Origin: Actinomyces sp. oral taxon 414
GTDB taxonomy: Bacteria; Actinomycetota; Actinomycetes; Actinomycetales; Actinomycetaceae
Direction of reading: 5' to 3'
Assembly (NCBI RefSeq): GCF_001278845.1
Contig: NZ_CP012590.1
Coordinates: 3,286,001 to 3,350,000 of the forward strand
DNA length: 64,000 nt
Positions within the stretch are counted from its first letter, which is position 1, and each line of letters begins with the position of its first letter. The translations under genes were made by a program, and so were the position numbers. Positions 39,309 through 47,311 of this stretch are shown here, piece after piece. The notes beneath the pieces were generated by a model. The model searched no databases. It worked only from the letters and a program-made list of their open reading frames with translations, and was not told the origin of the DNA.

Positions 39309-40726
39309 AACACGCATGCATGACCCGCCGTCGTACAGCCCGCCGCATCACCCGCCGCGCGGCGCTGGCCGCCCTGCTCGGCTGCGCCCCGGCGCTGGCC
39401 GCCTGCAAGGGGTCGGGCGGACCCGGCGCCGCCGGAACCGCCAGTCCCACTGGCATGCCGCCCCCCGCCGTCGGCTCCATGGTGCCGCAGGTGACGGAAT
39501 TGGCGCTCGACGCCGTGCAGTCCGCTCGGGGCGGGGAGGGATGGCAGACCGCCCTCACGTCCGAGAGGACGGGGAGCGCCAAGCTCGATATTCTCCCCAC
39601 CCGGGCCGGCCCCCTGGTCTGCCTCCTCCCCTACTACTACTACTCCGAGAACAACTCCTACGCGGTCCTCGTGGCGCTCGACCCGGCGGACGGCTCACTG
39701 GCGTGGGCGCGGCTGATCTCCCTGCCCGACGGCGCCGCGCCCTGGTGGGCGAACTACAAGAGCGATGTGGAGGACGAGGTCAGAAAGATCGCCGGCCGCA
39801 GCGACGTCGTCGTCAGCCCCGACGGCCGCTACGCCTCGGTCATTGTGCGCGCCTATGTCAGCCTCACCCCGGGCGAGCACGTCTCGGCAGTGGCGGTTCT
39901 CGACCCGGCGAGCGGCCGGACGGTGCGCACCGAGGAGATCCGCGGGCTCGTCCTCGGGCAGGCCCTGACCGACGACGCCCTGGTCATCCAGACTTCCAGC
40001 CTCCTCCACCCGGGGAGCGAGACCGTCATCGCCGGGCCTGACGGGCCGGACGGACCGGGCGCCGACGACGTCGTCGACACGACTTCCACGCTCACCGCCT
40101 TCCCCCTGACCGATCCTCAGGCCCCGCCCACCACCGGGTCGACGCCCCTGTGGCTGCTCGGGGCAACCCGCGACTCGCTCCTGCTGGGAGCCTCCCGCAT
40201 CGACTCCGCGTGCTACGCGGGGGACTGCCTGGGCTACCAGGTCGCCCTCGCAACCGCCTCGGGGCAGACCACGGGGCGGCTCGACGGCGTCTACGCCGTC
40301 CACCCCAACGGATTCCTCGAGCGCTTCACCGGCGGGGAGACGGACGACGCCGCCCTCACGGCCATGGCCCGGAACGCGCCCGCGAGCACGGCGAACCGGG
40401 ACAAGGAATCGAGTTGGAACCGGGTGTGGGCCGGGCTGGGCCGCGAACTGCTCGATCCCGCCTCGGGCGCCACCGCCGACATCACCGGCCTCACCCTCTC
40501 CCACGCGCCGACGGCGGGCGGATGGATCACGATCTGCCGGAGACCCGCCTGGTCGAAGGGGGACAAGGGCCCGACCTACGCCCCGGAGATGGTCGGCTGG
40601 ATGGACGCCCCCGGCCCGGCGAGCACCGAGCCGATCATGATGCTGAGCCACGGCGGCCCGCAGAAGGACTCCTCGACCTTCACCGTGTCCCTGACCCGGA
40701 CCCCGTTCACCGGCCGCACGGGGTAG
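39305..40726 (+). CDS. Tat-exported lipoprotein with beta-propeller-like domain (module copy 2, gene B)
   Basis: 473 residues from a GTG that overlaps the stop of gene A (GTGA). GGAGG seven bases upstream fixes this start. Twin-Arg signal RRITRRAALAALLG is followed by the lipobox LAAC. The mature protein matches copy 1 (DPADGSLAWARLISLPDGAAPWW, VVSPDGRYASVIVRAYVSL, GVYAVHPNGFLERFTGG) but is shorter at the N-terminus. The end (TRTPFTGRTG) and the following 17 bases equal those of copy 1. Confidence 0.75.
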   Translation: MKHACMTRRRTARRITRRAALAALLGCAPALAACKGSGGPGAAGTASPTGMPPPAVGSMVPQVTELALDAVQSARGGEGWQTALTSERTGSAKLDILPTRAGPLVCLLPYYYYSENNSYAVLVALDPADGSLAWARLISLPDGAAPWWANYKSDVEDEVRKIAGRSDVVVSPDGRYASVIVRAYVSLTPGEHVSAVAVLDPASGRTVRTEEIRGLVLGQALTDDALVIQTSSLLHPGSETVIAGPDGPDGPGADDVVDTTSTLTAFPLTDPQAPPTTGSTPLWLLGATRDSLLLGASRIDSACYAGDCLGYQVALATASGQTTGRLDGVYAVHPNGFLERFTGGETDDAALTAMARNAPASTANRDKESSWNRVWAGLGRELLDPASGATADITGLTLSHAPTAGGWITICRRPAWSKGDKGPTYAPEMVGWMDAPGPASTEPIMMLSHGGPQKDSSTFTVSLTRTPFTGRTG

Positions 40727-40729
40727 GGG

Positions 40730-40743
40730 ATGAACCCCGACCC
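40730..40743 (+). pseudogene. Relic start of a third module gene A
   Basis: Three bases after the copy 2 lipoprotein stop, ATGAACCCCGACCC repeats exactly the first 14 bases of gene A of copy 2, including the same GGGG spacing. The sequence then runs into the 22-bp repeat array. An 80-codon open frame continues but its content is repeat-derived. It is read as the surviving edge of a tandem duplication. Confidence 0.7.
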
Positions 40744-40748
40744 TCCGC

Positions 40749-40808
40749 GAAACCGGCGGAAACGACACGCGAAACCGGCGGAAAATGCACACCCTGTGGA
40801 TAACTCGG
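40749..40808 (+). repeat. 22-bp repeat array (two units) and left arm of a 45-bp inverted repeat
   Basis: Units start at 40749 and 40771 with GAAACCGGCGGAAA. The stretch 40764-40808 is the exact complement of 41094-41138. It includes TGTGGATAA at 40795-40803, a perfect DnaA-box consensus on the other strand. Confidence 0.9.
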
Positions 40809-41093
40809 GACGGTCGGGCGGAGCATGTGGGTCCGCTGCGGCGTCCGAACCGGTTTCGGGGGCGATTGCCCGCGACTGCGCCCCGCGCCCGAGGAGAGCG
40901 CCCGCCCACACACCCCGCCCTGGGAACGTGGCGCCAGTGACGGTCAACGCAGTTCACTGCCGTCCTCGCTGACGACTCCCCCGAGGATGGCGTCGGATTG
41001 CGCCTGCCCGCCCCGGTAAGACTCAGGAGGGAGCTGAGGGTCGGAGTGCTCGGCAACCGGCCCGTCCGCCGACCGGCCGGCCGGCCGACCGCG

Positions 41094-41222
41094 CCGAGTT
41101 ATCCACAGGGTGTGCATTTTCCGCCGGTTTCGCGTGTCACTTCCGCCGGTTTCGCGTGTCACTTCCGCCGGTTTCGCGTGTCACTTCCGCCGGTTTCGCG
41201 TGTCGTTTCCGCCGGTTTCGGC
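41094..41222 (-). repeat. 22-bp repeat array (five units, minus orientation) and right arm of a 45-bp inverted repeat
   Basis: Five units of the array, read on the minus strand as GAAACCGGCGGAA, follow and overlap the 3' end of the aminotransferase gene. The outer edge holds TTATCCACA at 41099-41107. The 285 bp between the two arms (40809-41093) contain no recognisable gene. Confidence 0.9.
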
Positions 41223-42299
41223 GAGGGGGAGGGGGAGGGGGAAGGAGGCGACGGCGGCCAGGACGCGGTCGTTCTCCCCGGGGGTGCCCACGCTCACCCG
41301 CACGCCCTCGCCGGCGAAGGGCCGCACCAGGATCCCGGCGGAGCGGAAGTGCTCGGTCAGCGCCGTCGTCGCCGACCCGACGCCGAGCCAGAAGAAATTG
41401 CCCTGCGCCTCGGGCACGGCCCAGCCCTGCTCGCGCAGCCCCGCCACCACCCGGTCCCGCTCGGCGGCCACCAGTCCCGCGCGCCGCGCGGTCTCGGCCA
41501 GGGCGACCGGCTCCAGGGCCGCCAGCGCGGCCGCCTGGGCGGGCAGGCAGACACCGAAGGGCGTGGCCACCGAGCGGATCGCCGAGATAATCCCGCTCTC
41601 GCCCACCAGGTAGCCCACCCGCATCCCTGCCAGGGCGTGGGCCTTGGAGAAGGTGCGCGAGACCACGAGATTGGGGTGTCGCCCCAGCAGGGTCAGGGCG
41701 TCGCCCACCGCCGGGTCGGTAACGAAGTCGATGTAGGCCTCGTCGACGAGCACGAGGACGTCGTCGGGCACGCCGCCCACCAGCGCCTCGAGTTCGGCCG
41801 CCCGCAGGGCCGGGCCGGTGGGGTTGTTGGGGGCGCAGACCAGGAGGGCACGGGTGCGCCGCGTGACGGCGGCGAGCATCGCCGGCACGTCGTGGCGCCC
41901 GTCGGCGGTGAGCGGCACCCGCACCGCGCGCGCCCCGGCCACCGCCACGCAGATCGGGTAGGCCTCGAAGGACCGCCACGGCAGGACGACGTCGTCCCCC
42001 TCGTCGCAGACAGTGTCGAGGACGTGCTGGATGAGGGCCACCGAGCCGTTGCCGACGACGACGTCGCCGGTCCCGACCCCGTGGCGGGCCGCGAGCGCGG
42101 CGACGAGGTCCTCCCCGGTCATCTGCGGGTAGCGGTTGACGCCGCCCGCCGCCCGGCGGATCGCCTCGACGACGCTCTCCTGGGCGGGGTAGGGCATCTC
42201 GTTGCTGGACAGCTTGGCGGTGTCGGGGCCGGCGGGGCGGGCCCCGGGGACGTAGGCGGGCAGGGTGGCGACGGCCCGGCGGATGTGGAGGCGGCTCAT
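41181..42299 (-). CDS. hisC: Histidinol-phosphate / aromatic amino acid aminotransferase (HisC/Pat type)
   Basis: 372 residues of the class I/II fold. Landmarks: KLSSNEMPYP, NGSVALIQHVL, CAPNNPTGP, LVDEAYIDF and SRTFSKAHALAGMRVGY with the PLP-binding Lys near 215. The protein resembles the second actinobacterial HisC-like enzyme often called Pat (phenylalanine aminotransferase) as much as histidine-pathway HisC. No his gene lies near, so Pat is quite possible. The last 12 residues (ETGGNDTRNRRK) and the TGA come from the 22-bp repeat array; the native end was probably just before. Confidence 0.85.
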   Translation of the reverse strand: MSRLHIRRAVATLPAYVPGARPAGPDTAKLSSNEMPYPAQESVVEAIRRAAGGVNRYPQMTGEDLVAALAARHGVGTGDVVVGNGSVALIQHVLDTVCDEGDDVVLPWRSFEAYPICVAVAGARAVRVPLTADGRHDVPAMLAAVTRRTRALLVCAPNNPTGPALRAAELEALVGGVPDDVLVLVDEAYIDFVTDPAVGDALTLLGRHPNLVVSRTFSKAHALAGMRVGYLVGESGIISAIRSVATPFGVCLPAQAAALAALEPVALAETARRAGLVAAERDRVVAGLREQGWAVPEAQGNFFWLGVGSATTALTEHFRSAGILVRPFAGEGVRVSVGTPGENDRVLAAVASFPLPLPLAETGGNDTRNRRK

Positions 42300-42360
42300 G
42301 GGCCCATCCTCGCACCGGTGGTCCGGCGTCGGGGCCGCCGGCCCGCCCGCTAGAAGCCCG

Positions 42361-44280
42361 CTAGAAGTGGGACGAGCTGCCGGAGTCGCGCGGCATCCTC
42401 TCCCGCTCGATGTCGAAGACGTAGGCGGTGGTCACCGCACCCTCCTCCCCGGCGCCGGTCAGGCCCCTCATCTGCGCGGTCCAGGCCTCCACGTTCGGGT
42501 CGGCGGGCATGTTCTCCAGGGCCTGGGCGTAGTGGGAGGCGTGGTGCGGGTACTTGGGGATGCCGGCGCCGGTGGTGTTGATGCGCACGGTGACCCGGTG
42601 GGGCGAGGCCGGGTTCGGGGCGGCGTCGAGGGAGGGCACGGCGTCGCCCCCGTTCTCCAGGTGCAGGGCGTTGACGGAGTCCGGCAGGTCTATGCCGCCC
42701 ACGGGCGAGCCGGCGGTGAGCAGGGTGGTGACGTTGTAGTGCTCGGCGACCCCCGGGTCCTCGGCGAGTCGGGCGACCACGATGCCGCCCTGGGAGTGCC
42801 CGTAGAGACCCACGGGGTCGTCCGGTCCGACGCCGGCCTGCCGCATGGCGGCGATGACGGCGGTCTCCATGTCCGCAGGCGCGCCCGCGACGGCCTGGAA
42901 GTTGGTGAGCAGGTCCTGGGGGTTGGGGCCGCCGAGCCCCCAGTCGGCGGTGCCGGGGACGACGACGAGCCAGGAGGTCGTCCCGTCGGCGTGGTCGGTG
43001 CGCAGCACGGAGATGACACCGGTGGAGTCGTCCTTCCTGTCGGCCTGGACCTGGTCGGAGTAGCGGATGACGTCGGCGGGGGCTCCCAGCGCCTCGGGTT
43101 TCTGCCCGTCGTCGGGCGGCGGGGCGCCGGAGGGCACCGCCCCGCCCAGTCCGAGGGGGTTGGTCGAGTTCGTCGAGACGCGCACGGGTGCGCCTCCCCG
43201 CGGGGTGATGGTCAGGCCGGTCTGGGTCCCGTAGCGGTCGGAGGCGTGGTCGGCGGAGCGCATGGCGAGGTAGGCGGCGACCCGTTCCATGGGGCTGAGG
43301 GAGGATGTGGGGACGAGCCGCGAGCCGACCCTGATCTGGTCGGGGAGCTGGGCGGAGATGGCCGGGTCCAGGCGCTCGGCGGTCTGGGCGAGGTAGGTCT
43401 CGACGATGGCCGCCTCGGAGCCGGTCCGGGCTTTGCTGGCCCCGGAGGCCAGGGCCAGGAGGAAGAGGAGGTCGTTCCTGACCCAGCCAGCCAGGTCGCT
43501 CGAGTTCAGGATGACGTTGAAGGTGTCGAAGGCGTCGTCGACGCCGTCGGGCAGGATCGCGCCGCCCCTCGTCAGGAAGTTGACGAGCATAATGAGCCCG
43601 AACAGGGCCTCGTCGGTGATCCCGTCCTGGGACAGGTGCGTGCAGTAGTCGTGCCACTGCGCCACGGCGGCCGCCGGCGTGCCGGGCCCGGCGGTCGCGC
43701 TGGTCTCGGCGCCCTGGTAGACCTGCGAGCAGCGCGTGACATCGTCGGCGAGGGCGTGCAGGGCCTGGGCGACGTCGGCGAGGGACCCGGGTCCGTCGAT
43801 GAGGGCGTCCAGGTCCGCGAGCGCGGTGCTCTTGGCGATGCCGAATCCGAAGGTGCCGGAGGGCGCCTCCCATGACAGGCAGGATGCGGTGCCGGACTGG
43901 TCGGCGGACGGGGGCGCTCCGAATCCGTTCGAATTGTCGCCCCCACCCGCCGTGGATGGGGCGCAGGTCGGTTTGAGGGTCAGCAGGTTCGGGTTCTTCC
44001 ACGGATCCGGCCCGGTGGGGGGCTGGACGGCCTCCACCTCCGCCCGCGCGTCCAGGGCGTGCCGGCGGGCCTCGTCGAACCAGTCCGCGGCGGTGGTGAG
44101 GGTGGAGGCCAAGGCGTCGAGGTCGGCGGTGTCGACCTCGTAGGCGCCGCCGGTGATGGTGGCGGTGACGACCGTGCCGGACCCGTCCCCCTGCCAGCCG
44201 AGGCGGTACGGGGCGTCGGTGGCGTCGTCGGCCGACGGGGACCGGCCCGCCCCGCCGGCGCCGGCGATGGCCGGGCTCAT
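42361..44280 (-). CDS. Alpha/beta-hydrolase with N-terminal helical (WXG-like) region
   Basis: 639 residues. The N-terminal 90 residues include helices (DTADLDALASTLTTAADWFDEARRH) like those of WXG100/ESX-type proteins. The C-terminal half is an alpha/beta-hydrolase with nucleophile motif GLYGHSQGG near residue 493 and AGSPVGGID after it. It ends GSSSHF. No signal peptide is visible, so export, if any, would need another route. The ATG overlaps the stop of the upstream 76-residue gene (ATGA). An ATG five codons earlier is possible. The substrate is unknown; an esterase or lipase role is inferred. Confidence 0.75.
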   Translation of the reverse strand: MSPAIAGAGGAGRSPSADDATDAPYRLGWQGDGSGTVVTATITGGAYEVDTADLDALASTLTTAADWFDEARRHALDARAEVEAVQPPTGPDPWKNPNLLTLKPTCAPSTAGGGDNSNGFGAPPSADQSGTASCLSWEAPSGTFGFGIAKSTALADLDALIDGPGSLADVAQALHALADDVTRCSQVYQGAETSATAGPGTPAAAVAQWHDYCTHLSQDGITDEALFGLIMLVNFLTRGGAILPDGVDDAFDTFNVILNSSDLAGWVRNDLLFLLALASGASKARTGSEAAIVETYLAQTAERLDPAISAQLPDQIRVGSRLVPTSSLSPMERVAAYLAMRSADHASDRYGTQTGLTITPRGGAPVRVSTNSTNPLGLGGAVPSGAPPPDDGQKPEALGAPADVIRYSDQVQADRKDDSTGVISVLRTDHADGTTSWLVVVPGTADWGLGGPNPQDLLTNFQAVAGAPADMETAVIAAMRQAGVGPDDPVGLYGHSQGGIVVARLAEDPGVAEHYNVTTLLTAGSPVGGIDLPDSVNALHLENGGDAVPSLDAAPNPASPHRVTVRINTTGAGIPKYPHHASHYAQALENMPADPNVEAWTAQMRGLTGAGEEGAVTTAYVFDIERERMPRDSGSSSHF

Positions 44281-44507
44281 GGGATCACCGTGCACTGCCC
44301 GGCGGCGGCGTCGTCAATGGCGCCGACGGAGGCCATGGCGGTGTCCATGCGGGTGGTCAGGCCCGCCAGGAGGGCGACGACGTCGTCGAGATCGCCCTGG
44401 CAGGCGGTCGAGGCGCCGCCCCTCCAGCTGGCGGGGACAGCGGTGGGCACCGCGGCGGTGCCGGAGTCGAGTTCCCAGGAGGCCGTGCCGAGCATGAGCG
44501 AGTTCAT
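44277..44507 (-). CDS. Small helical protein of the hydrolase operon
   Basis: 76 residues with a central helix (QGDLDDVVALLAGLTTRMDTAM) and single Cys residues near 36 and 72. It is not assigned to a family; the size and coupling to a WXG-like hydrolase suggest a partner or chaperone. It overlaps the next gene by 4 bp. A second in-frame ATG lies four codons in. Confidence 0.6.
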   Translation of the reverse strand: MNSLMLGTASWELDSGTAAVPTAVPASWRGGASTACQGDLDDVVALLAGLTTRMDTAMASVGAIDDAAAGQCTVIP

Positions 44508-44666
44508 GACCCCACGGTAGGGGCGAGCGGCCCCGCGCCGCCGGGGGCCTGTGGAGGGGGCCTCGGCGCCCTGTCGGCGCCGGCCCCTGTGGAGCCCGGC
44601 AGGTCCCGGCCGGCGGCCCCGGTCAGCAGCCCCGGCCCGCCCGGCCGGCTGGTCCGGCTGGTCCGA

Positions 44667-45407
44667 TCAGCCCGGTCGGGCGGGCCGTTCCCGGCGGGCC
44701 GTTCCGGTCAGCCCGGCCGGCCGTTCCGGTCGGGCGGACCGTTCCCGGCGGGTCTCGACGCGCAGAGCGACCAGGCCCAGGACGTCGGCGGCCACGGCCA
44801 GGCCCAGGACCGTCCACCAGGACCGGTTCAGCACGACCGCGCCCACAACGAGGGCCAGTGCCGCGAGCCCCGCGCCGGTGCGCAGTTCGCGCCGTCGCGC
44901 CGTCGCGGGCAGCTCGGCGAGGAGGGCGCCGGCGCCGGCGACCGTCATGAGGGCCGTCGTGCACAGGGCCGCGCCCGCCACCGGACGGGACGCCCCCGCC
45001 AGCAGGCCGACGACGAGGACCACCACCCCCAGGCCCGAGCCGACGATGTCGGCGACGGCGAGCAGCGCCCCCGCGCCGGCCCCGCCGCGGTGCGACGGAT
45101 CCGGGCCGGGCCGGGCGGCGCCCCCGGTGAGATCGACGCCCCCGGGAGCGGCCCCGTCCGCCGGCCGGGCGGAACCGCCAAACCGGCCGCCGTGGCGCTC
45201 GACGAGCGCGAAGCCCTCCAGGGCGCACAGCGCCGGCGGCCAGGGCGTCGGGGAGCCGGCCGCCCAGGTCAGTGCCCCCACCAGGACGGCGACGACCGCC
45301 ATGACCGGCAGCTCGGCGATGAGGACCGCGCGGGCGCGCTCGGCCAGGCGCACGAGCCGGTAGATCCACTCCGGGACCTGGACGTCGTCGGGCTCCTGCT
45401 GCGTCAT
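44667..45407 (-). CDS. Membrane protein of unknown function
   Basis: 246 residues. N-terminal VPEWIYRLVRLAERARAVLIAELPVMAVV is followed by about five membrane segments (AVLVGALTWAAG, LLAVADIVGSGLGVVVLVVGLLAG, AALCTTALMTVAGAGALLAEL and others) and an Arg/Pro-rich tail. No family was recognised. A GGAGG seven bases before an ATG encodes only Met-Ala-Pro-stop, whose TGA overlaps the ATG used here. This could be a minimal leader peptide giving translational coupling. It is the first gene of a likely three-gene run with the small protein and the hydrolase. Confidence 0.6.
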   Translation of the reverse strand: MTQQEPDDVQVPEWIYRLVRLAERARAVLIAELPVMAVVAVLVGALTWAAGSPTPWPPALCALEGFALVERHGGRFGGSARPADGAAPGGVDLTGGAARPGPDPSHRGGAGAGALLAVADIVGSGLGVVVLVVGLLAGASRPVAGAALCTTALMTVAGAGALLAELPATARRRELRTGAGLAALALVVGAVVLNRSWWTVLGLAVAADVLGLVALRVETRRERSARPERPAGLTGTARRERPARPG

Positions 45408-45538
45408 GGCGCCATTGTGCCGCCTCCGGACTTGACCCTGCGCCTGGGAGGTCCTCAACTCCCTGAAGACGTTCTGCTCGGTCGACGGACGCGAGTTCAT
45501 CGAGGACTTGGCGCCGCGGCCGCCCCCGGCCCGTGAGC

Positions 45539-45692
45539 ACGGGGGTTGACCCCCGTCGTCACCGGGCCCTTCTCGCCCAAGACGGCGGCCGGGGACCGGG
45601 AACAGATCCGGACACGACCCCCACTCCGAACCGCCCCAGAAACCCCGCGCCCCGCCAGAGCCCCCGTAACAACCTTCTTGACCCGGCCGCGG
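45539..45692. repeat. Hairpin and degenerate end of the MITE-like element
   Basis: ACGGGGGTTGACCCCCGT forms a perfect 8-bp stem. Further on, CAGATCCGGACACGACCCC... to GTAACAACCTTC follows the layout of one end of the 532-bp element with many mismatches. The 308-bp gap shows no gene. Confidence 0.45.
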
Positions 45693-45715
45693 AGGGCGAC
45701 GGATAGTCTCGCCCC

Positions 45716-46342
45716 ATGAGTGAGCGTCAGGAGCAGTGGGAGGCGCGCTACGCCTCCGTGGATCGCCTGTGGTCGGGCGAGCCCAACGAGTGGCTGCCCG
45801 AGCTGGCCGCCGACTGGACCCCCGGCGCCGCCCTCGACATCGGCTGCGGCGAGGGCGACGACGCCCTGTGGCTCGCCGGACGCGGCTGGAAGGTCACCGG
45901 CGTGGACCTGTCCCCCACCGCCGTCGGGCGCCTGCGGGACGGGGCGCGGCGGGCCGGCCTGGACGGGCGCGTCCGGGCCCTGGTCCTCGACGTCGCCGCC
46001 GAGCCCCTGCCGGCCGGCCCCTTCGACCTGGTGACCTCCTTCTACGTCCACGGCGGACCGGCGCCAGGCGCACTCGAACTGGAGTCCCTCCTGACCGACG
46101 CCGCCGCCCGCGTCGCCCCCGGAGGCCGCCTGCTCACCGCCGTCCACTGCGTCAACCCGCCCTGGCACCGCCACGGGGCCCGCACCTACCAGCCGGACGA
46201 GCTCCTCGCCGCCCTCGGGCGGGCCTGCGAGGGCTGGGGCGTCGAGCTCGTCGAGGAGCGCCGCCGCGAGGCCGTCGGGCCCGACGGCGCCCCCGGGCAC
46301 CGCTCCGACTCCGTGCTCTGCCTGAGGCGGCCAGGGCGGTGA
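45716..46342 (+). CDS. Class I SAM-dependent methyltransferase (TehB/thiopurine-like)
   Basis: 208 residues. WEARYASVDRLWSGEPNEWL is the usual start of a small methyltransferase group. Motif I is ALDIGCGEGDDALWLA, the acidic loop GVDLSPTAVG, then FDLVTSFYVH and APGGRLLTAVH. The acceptor is unknown. It converges on a second methyltransferase gene 41 bp away. Confidence 0.85.
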   Translation: MSERQEQWEARYASVDRLWSGEPNEWLPELAADWTPGAALDIGCGEGDDALWLAGRGWKVTGVDLSPTAVGRLRDGARRAGLDGRVRALVLDVAAEPLPAGPFDLVTSFYVHGGPAPGALELESLLTDAAARVAPGGRLLTAVHCVNPPWHRHGARTYQPDELLAALGRACEGWGVELVEERRREAVGPDGAPGHRSDSVLCLRRPGR

Positions 46343-46383
46343 GCCGGGCGCAAGGGCGCGGCCAGTCGACTCCGACGCCGTCG

Positions 46384-47175
46384 TCAGAGCGGGCGGCGGG
46401 CCCGGAGGCGGAAGCGGCGGGCCGTCAGCCGCACCGGCCCCCCGCCGGACTCCCGATGGATGCGCTCCAGCACCGCGGCATAGCCGGGCACGGTGAAGTC
46501 CTCCGGGACGTCCCAGGGGACCAGGGCCCAGTAGGCGACCAGGGCGTCCACGTCGGCGAAATCCATGGGCCCCGACCACTGCTCGGTCTCCTCCACGTCC
46601 AGCCCGGCCCCGCGCAGGGCGGCCGCCACCACCGCCAGGCGCACGTCCGGGTATGCCGGCCGGGTGCCGAACCAGTCGTGGACCTCGGGGACCTCGGTGC
46701 CATCGACCTGCTGGCAGACCAGGAGCCCGCCGGGGGCCAGGACGCGGGCGAGGTCACGGGCGTCGAGCGCCTCATGGCGATTCATGACCAGTCGCGCACC
46801 GCCGTCGGGCAGCGGCAGCGGATCGCCCCGCCCGGGGTCGTGCTCCTCGACGCGCACCCCCAGGGGCTCCAGGCGCTCGCGGGCCGCCGGCACATTGCGC
46901 TCCCAGCCCTCGGTGGCGACGACGTCGAGGCGGTCGCGACGCCCGGCGTCCAGGGAGTCCAGGAGGGCGGCCAGGCGCTCGCCGCCGCCCGTGCCCATGT
47001 CGAGCACGGTGCCGCCGCCCGCGTCGGCCAGGGCCCCGAGCGCGTCCCGGCACTCGGCCTCGAAGTCCCAGTCCGGCTCCTCGCTCGTCATCCTGCCCTC
47101 CAGGGCGGAGAAGTCCCAGCCGTGCATGTGAGTGGAGCGATGGGTCGCGTCCCAGCGCTCGAGTAGTTCTCTCAC
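46384..47175 (-). CDS. Class I SAM-dependent methyltransferase
   Basis: 263 residues. Motif I is TVLDMGTGGGERLAALL, followed by VVATEGWERNVPAAR, ARLVMNRHEALDARDLARVLAPGGLLVCQQV. The pattern is that of small actinobacterial methyltransferases of unknown acceptor. The ATG is preceded by GGCCCGTGAGA with no strong ribosome site. Confidence 0.8.
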   Translation of the reverse strand: MRELLERWDATHRSTHMHGWDFSALEGRMTSEEPDWDFEAECRDALGALADAGGGTVLDMGTGGGERLAALLDSLDAGRRDRLDVVATEGWERNVPAARERLEPLGVRVEEHDPGRGDPLPLPDGGARLVMNRHEALDARDLARVLAPGGLLVCQQVDGTEVPEVHDWFGTRPAYPDVRLAVVAAALRGAGLDVEETEQWSGPMDFADVDALVAYWALVPWDVPEDFTVPGYAAVLERIHRESGGGPVRLTARRFRLRARRPL

Positions 47176-47311
47176 GGGCCGAAGACTAGCAATCGGCGCC
47201 CCGGCCCTCTCCGGCGTCGGCGGGCGCCCGCCGGGACACTACTGCGGTGCGGGCCCGGGCCCTGTTCGGGCGTCTGTCGGCGGAAGCCCGCCGGGGCGCT
47301 ACCCTCGCGCC

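Noticed and set aside
40730..40972. 80-codon frame after the second module lipoprotein
   Set aside because: Only the first 14 bases match a real gene start; the rest is repeat array and intergenic DNA, so it is treated as a relic.
40795..41107. Replication origin suggested by two DnaA boxes
   Set aside because: Only two boxes, both inside a repeated sequence; no dnaA or dnaN gene and no A+T-rich unwinding stretch.
41111..41222. Possible CRISPR array
   Set aside because: Units are contiguous, with no unique spacers and no cas genes nearby.
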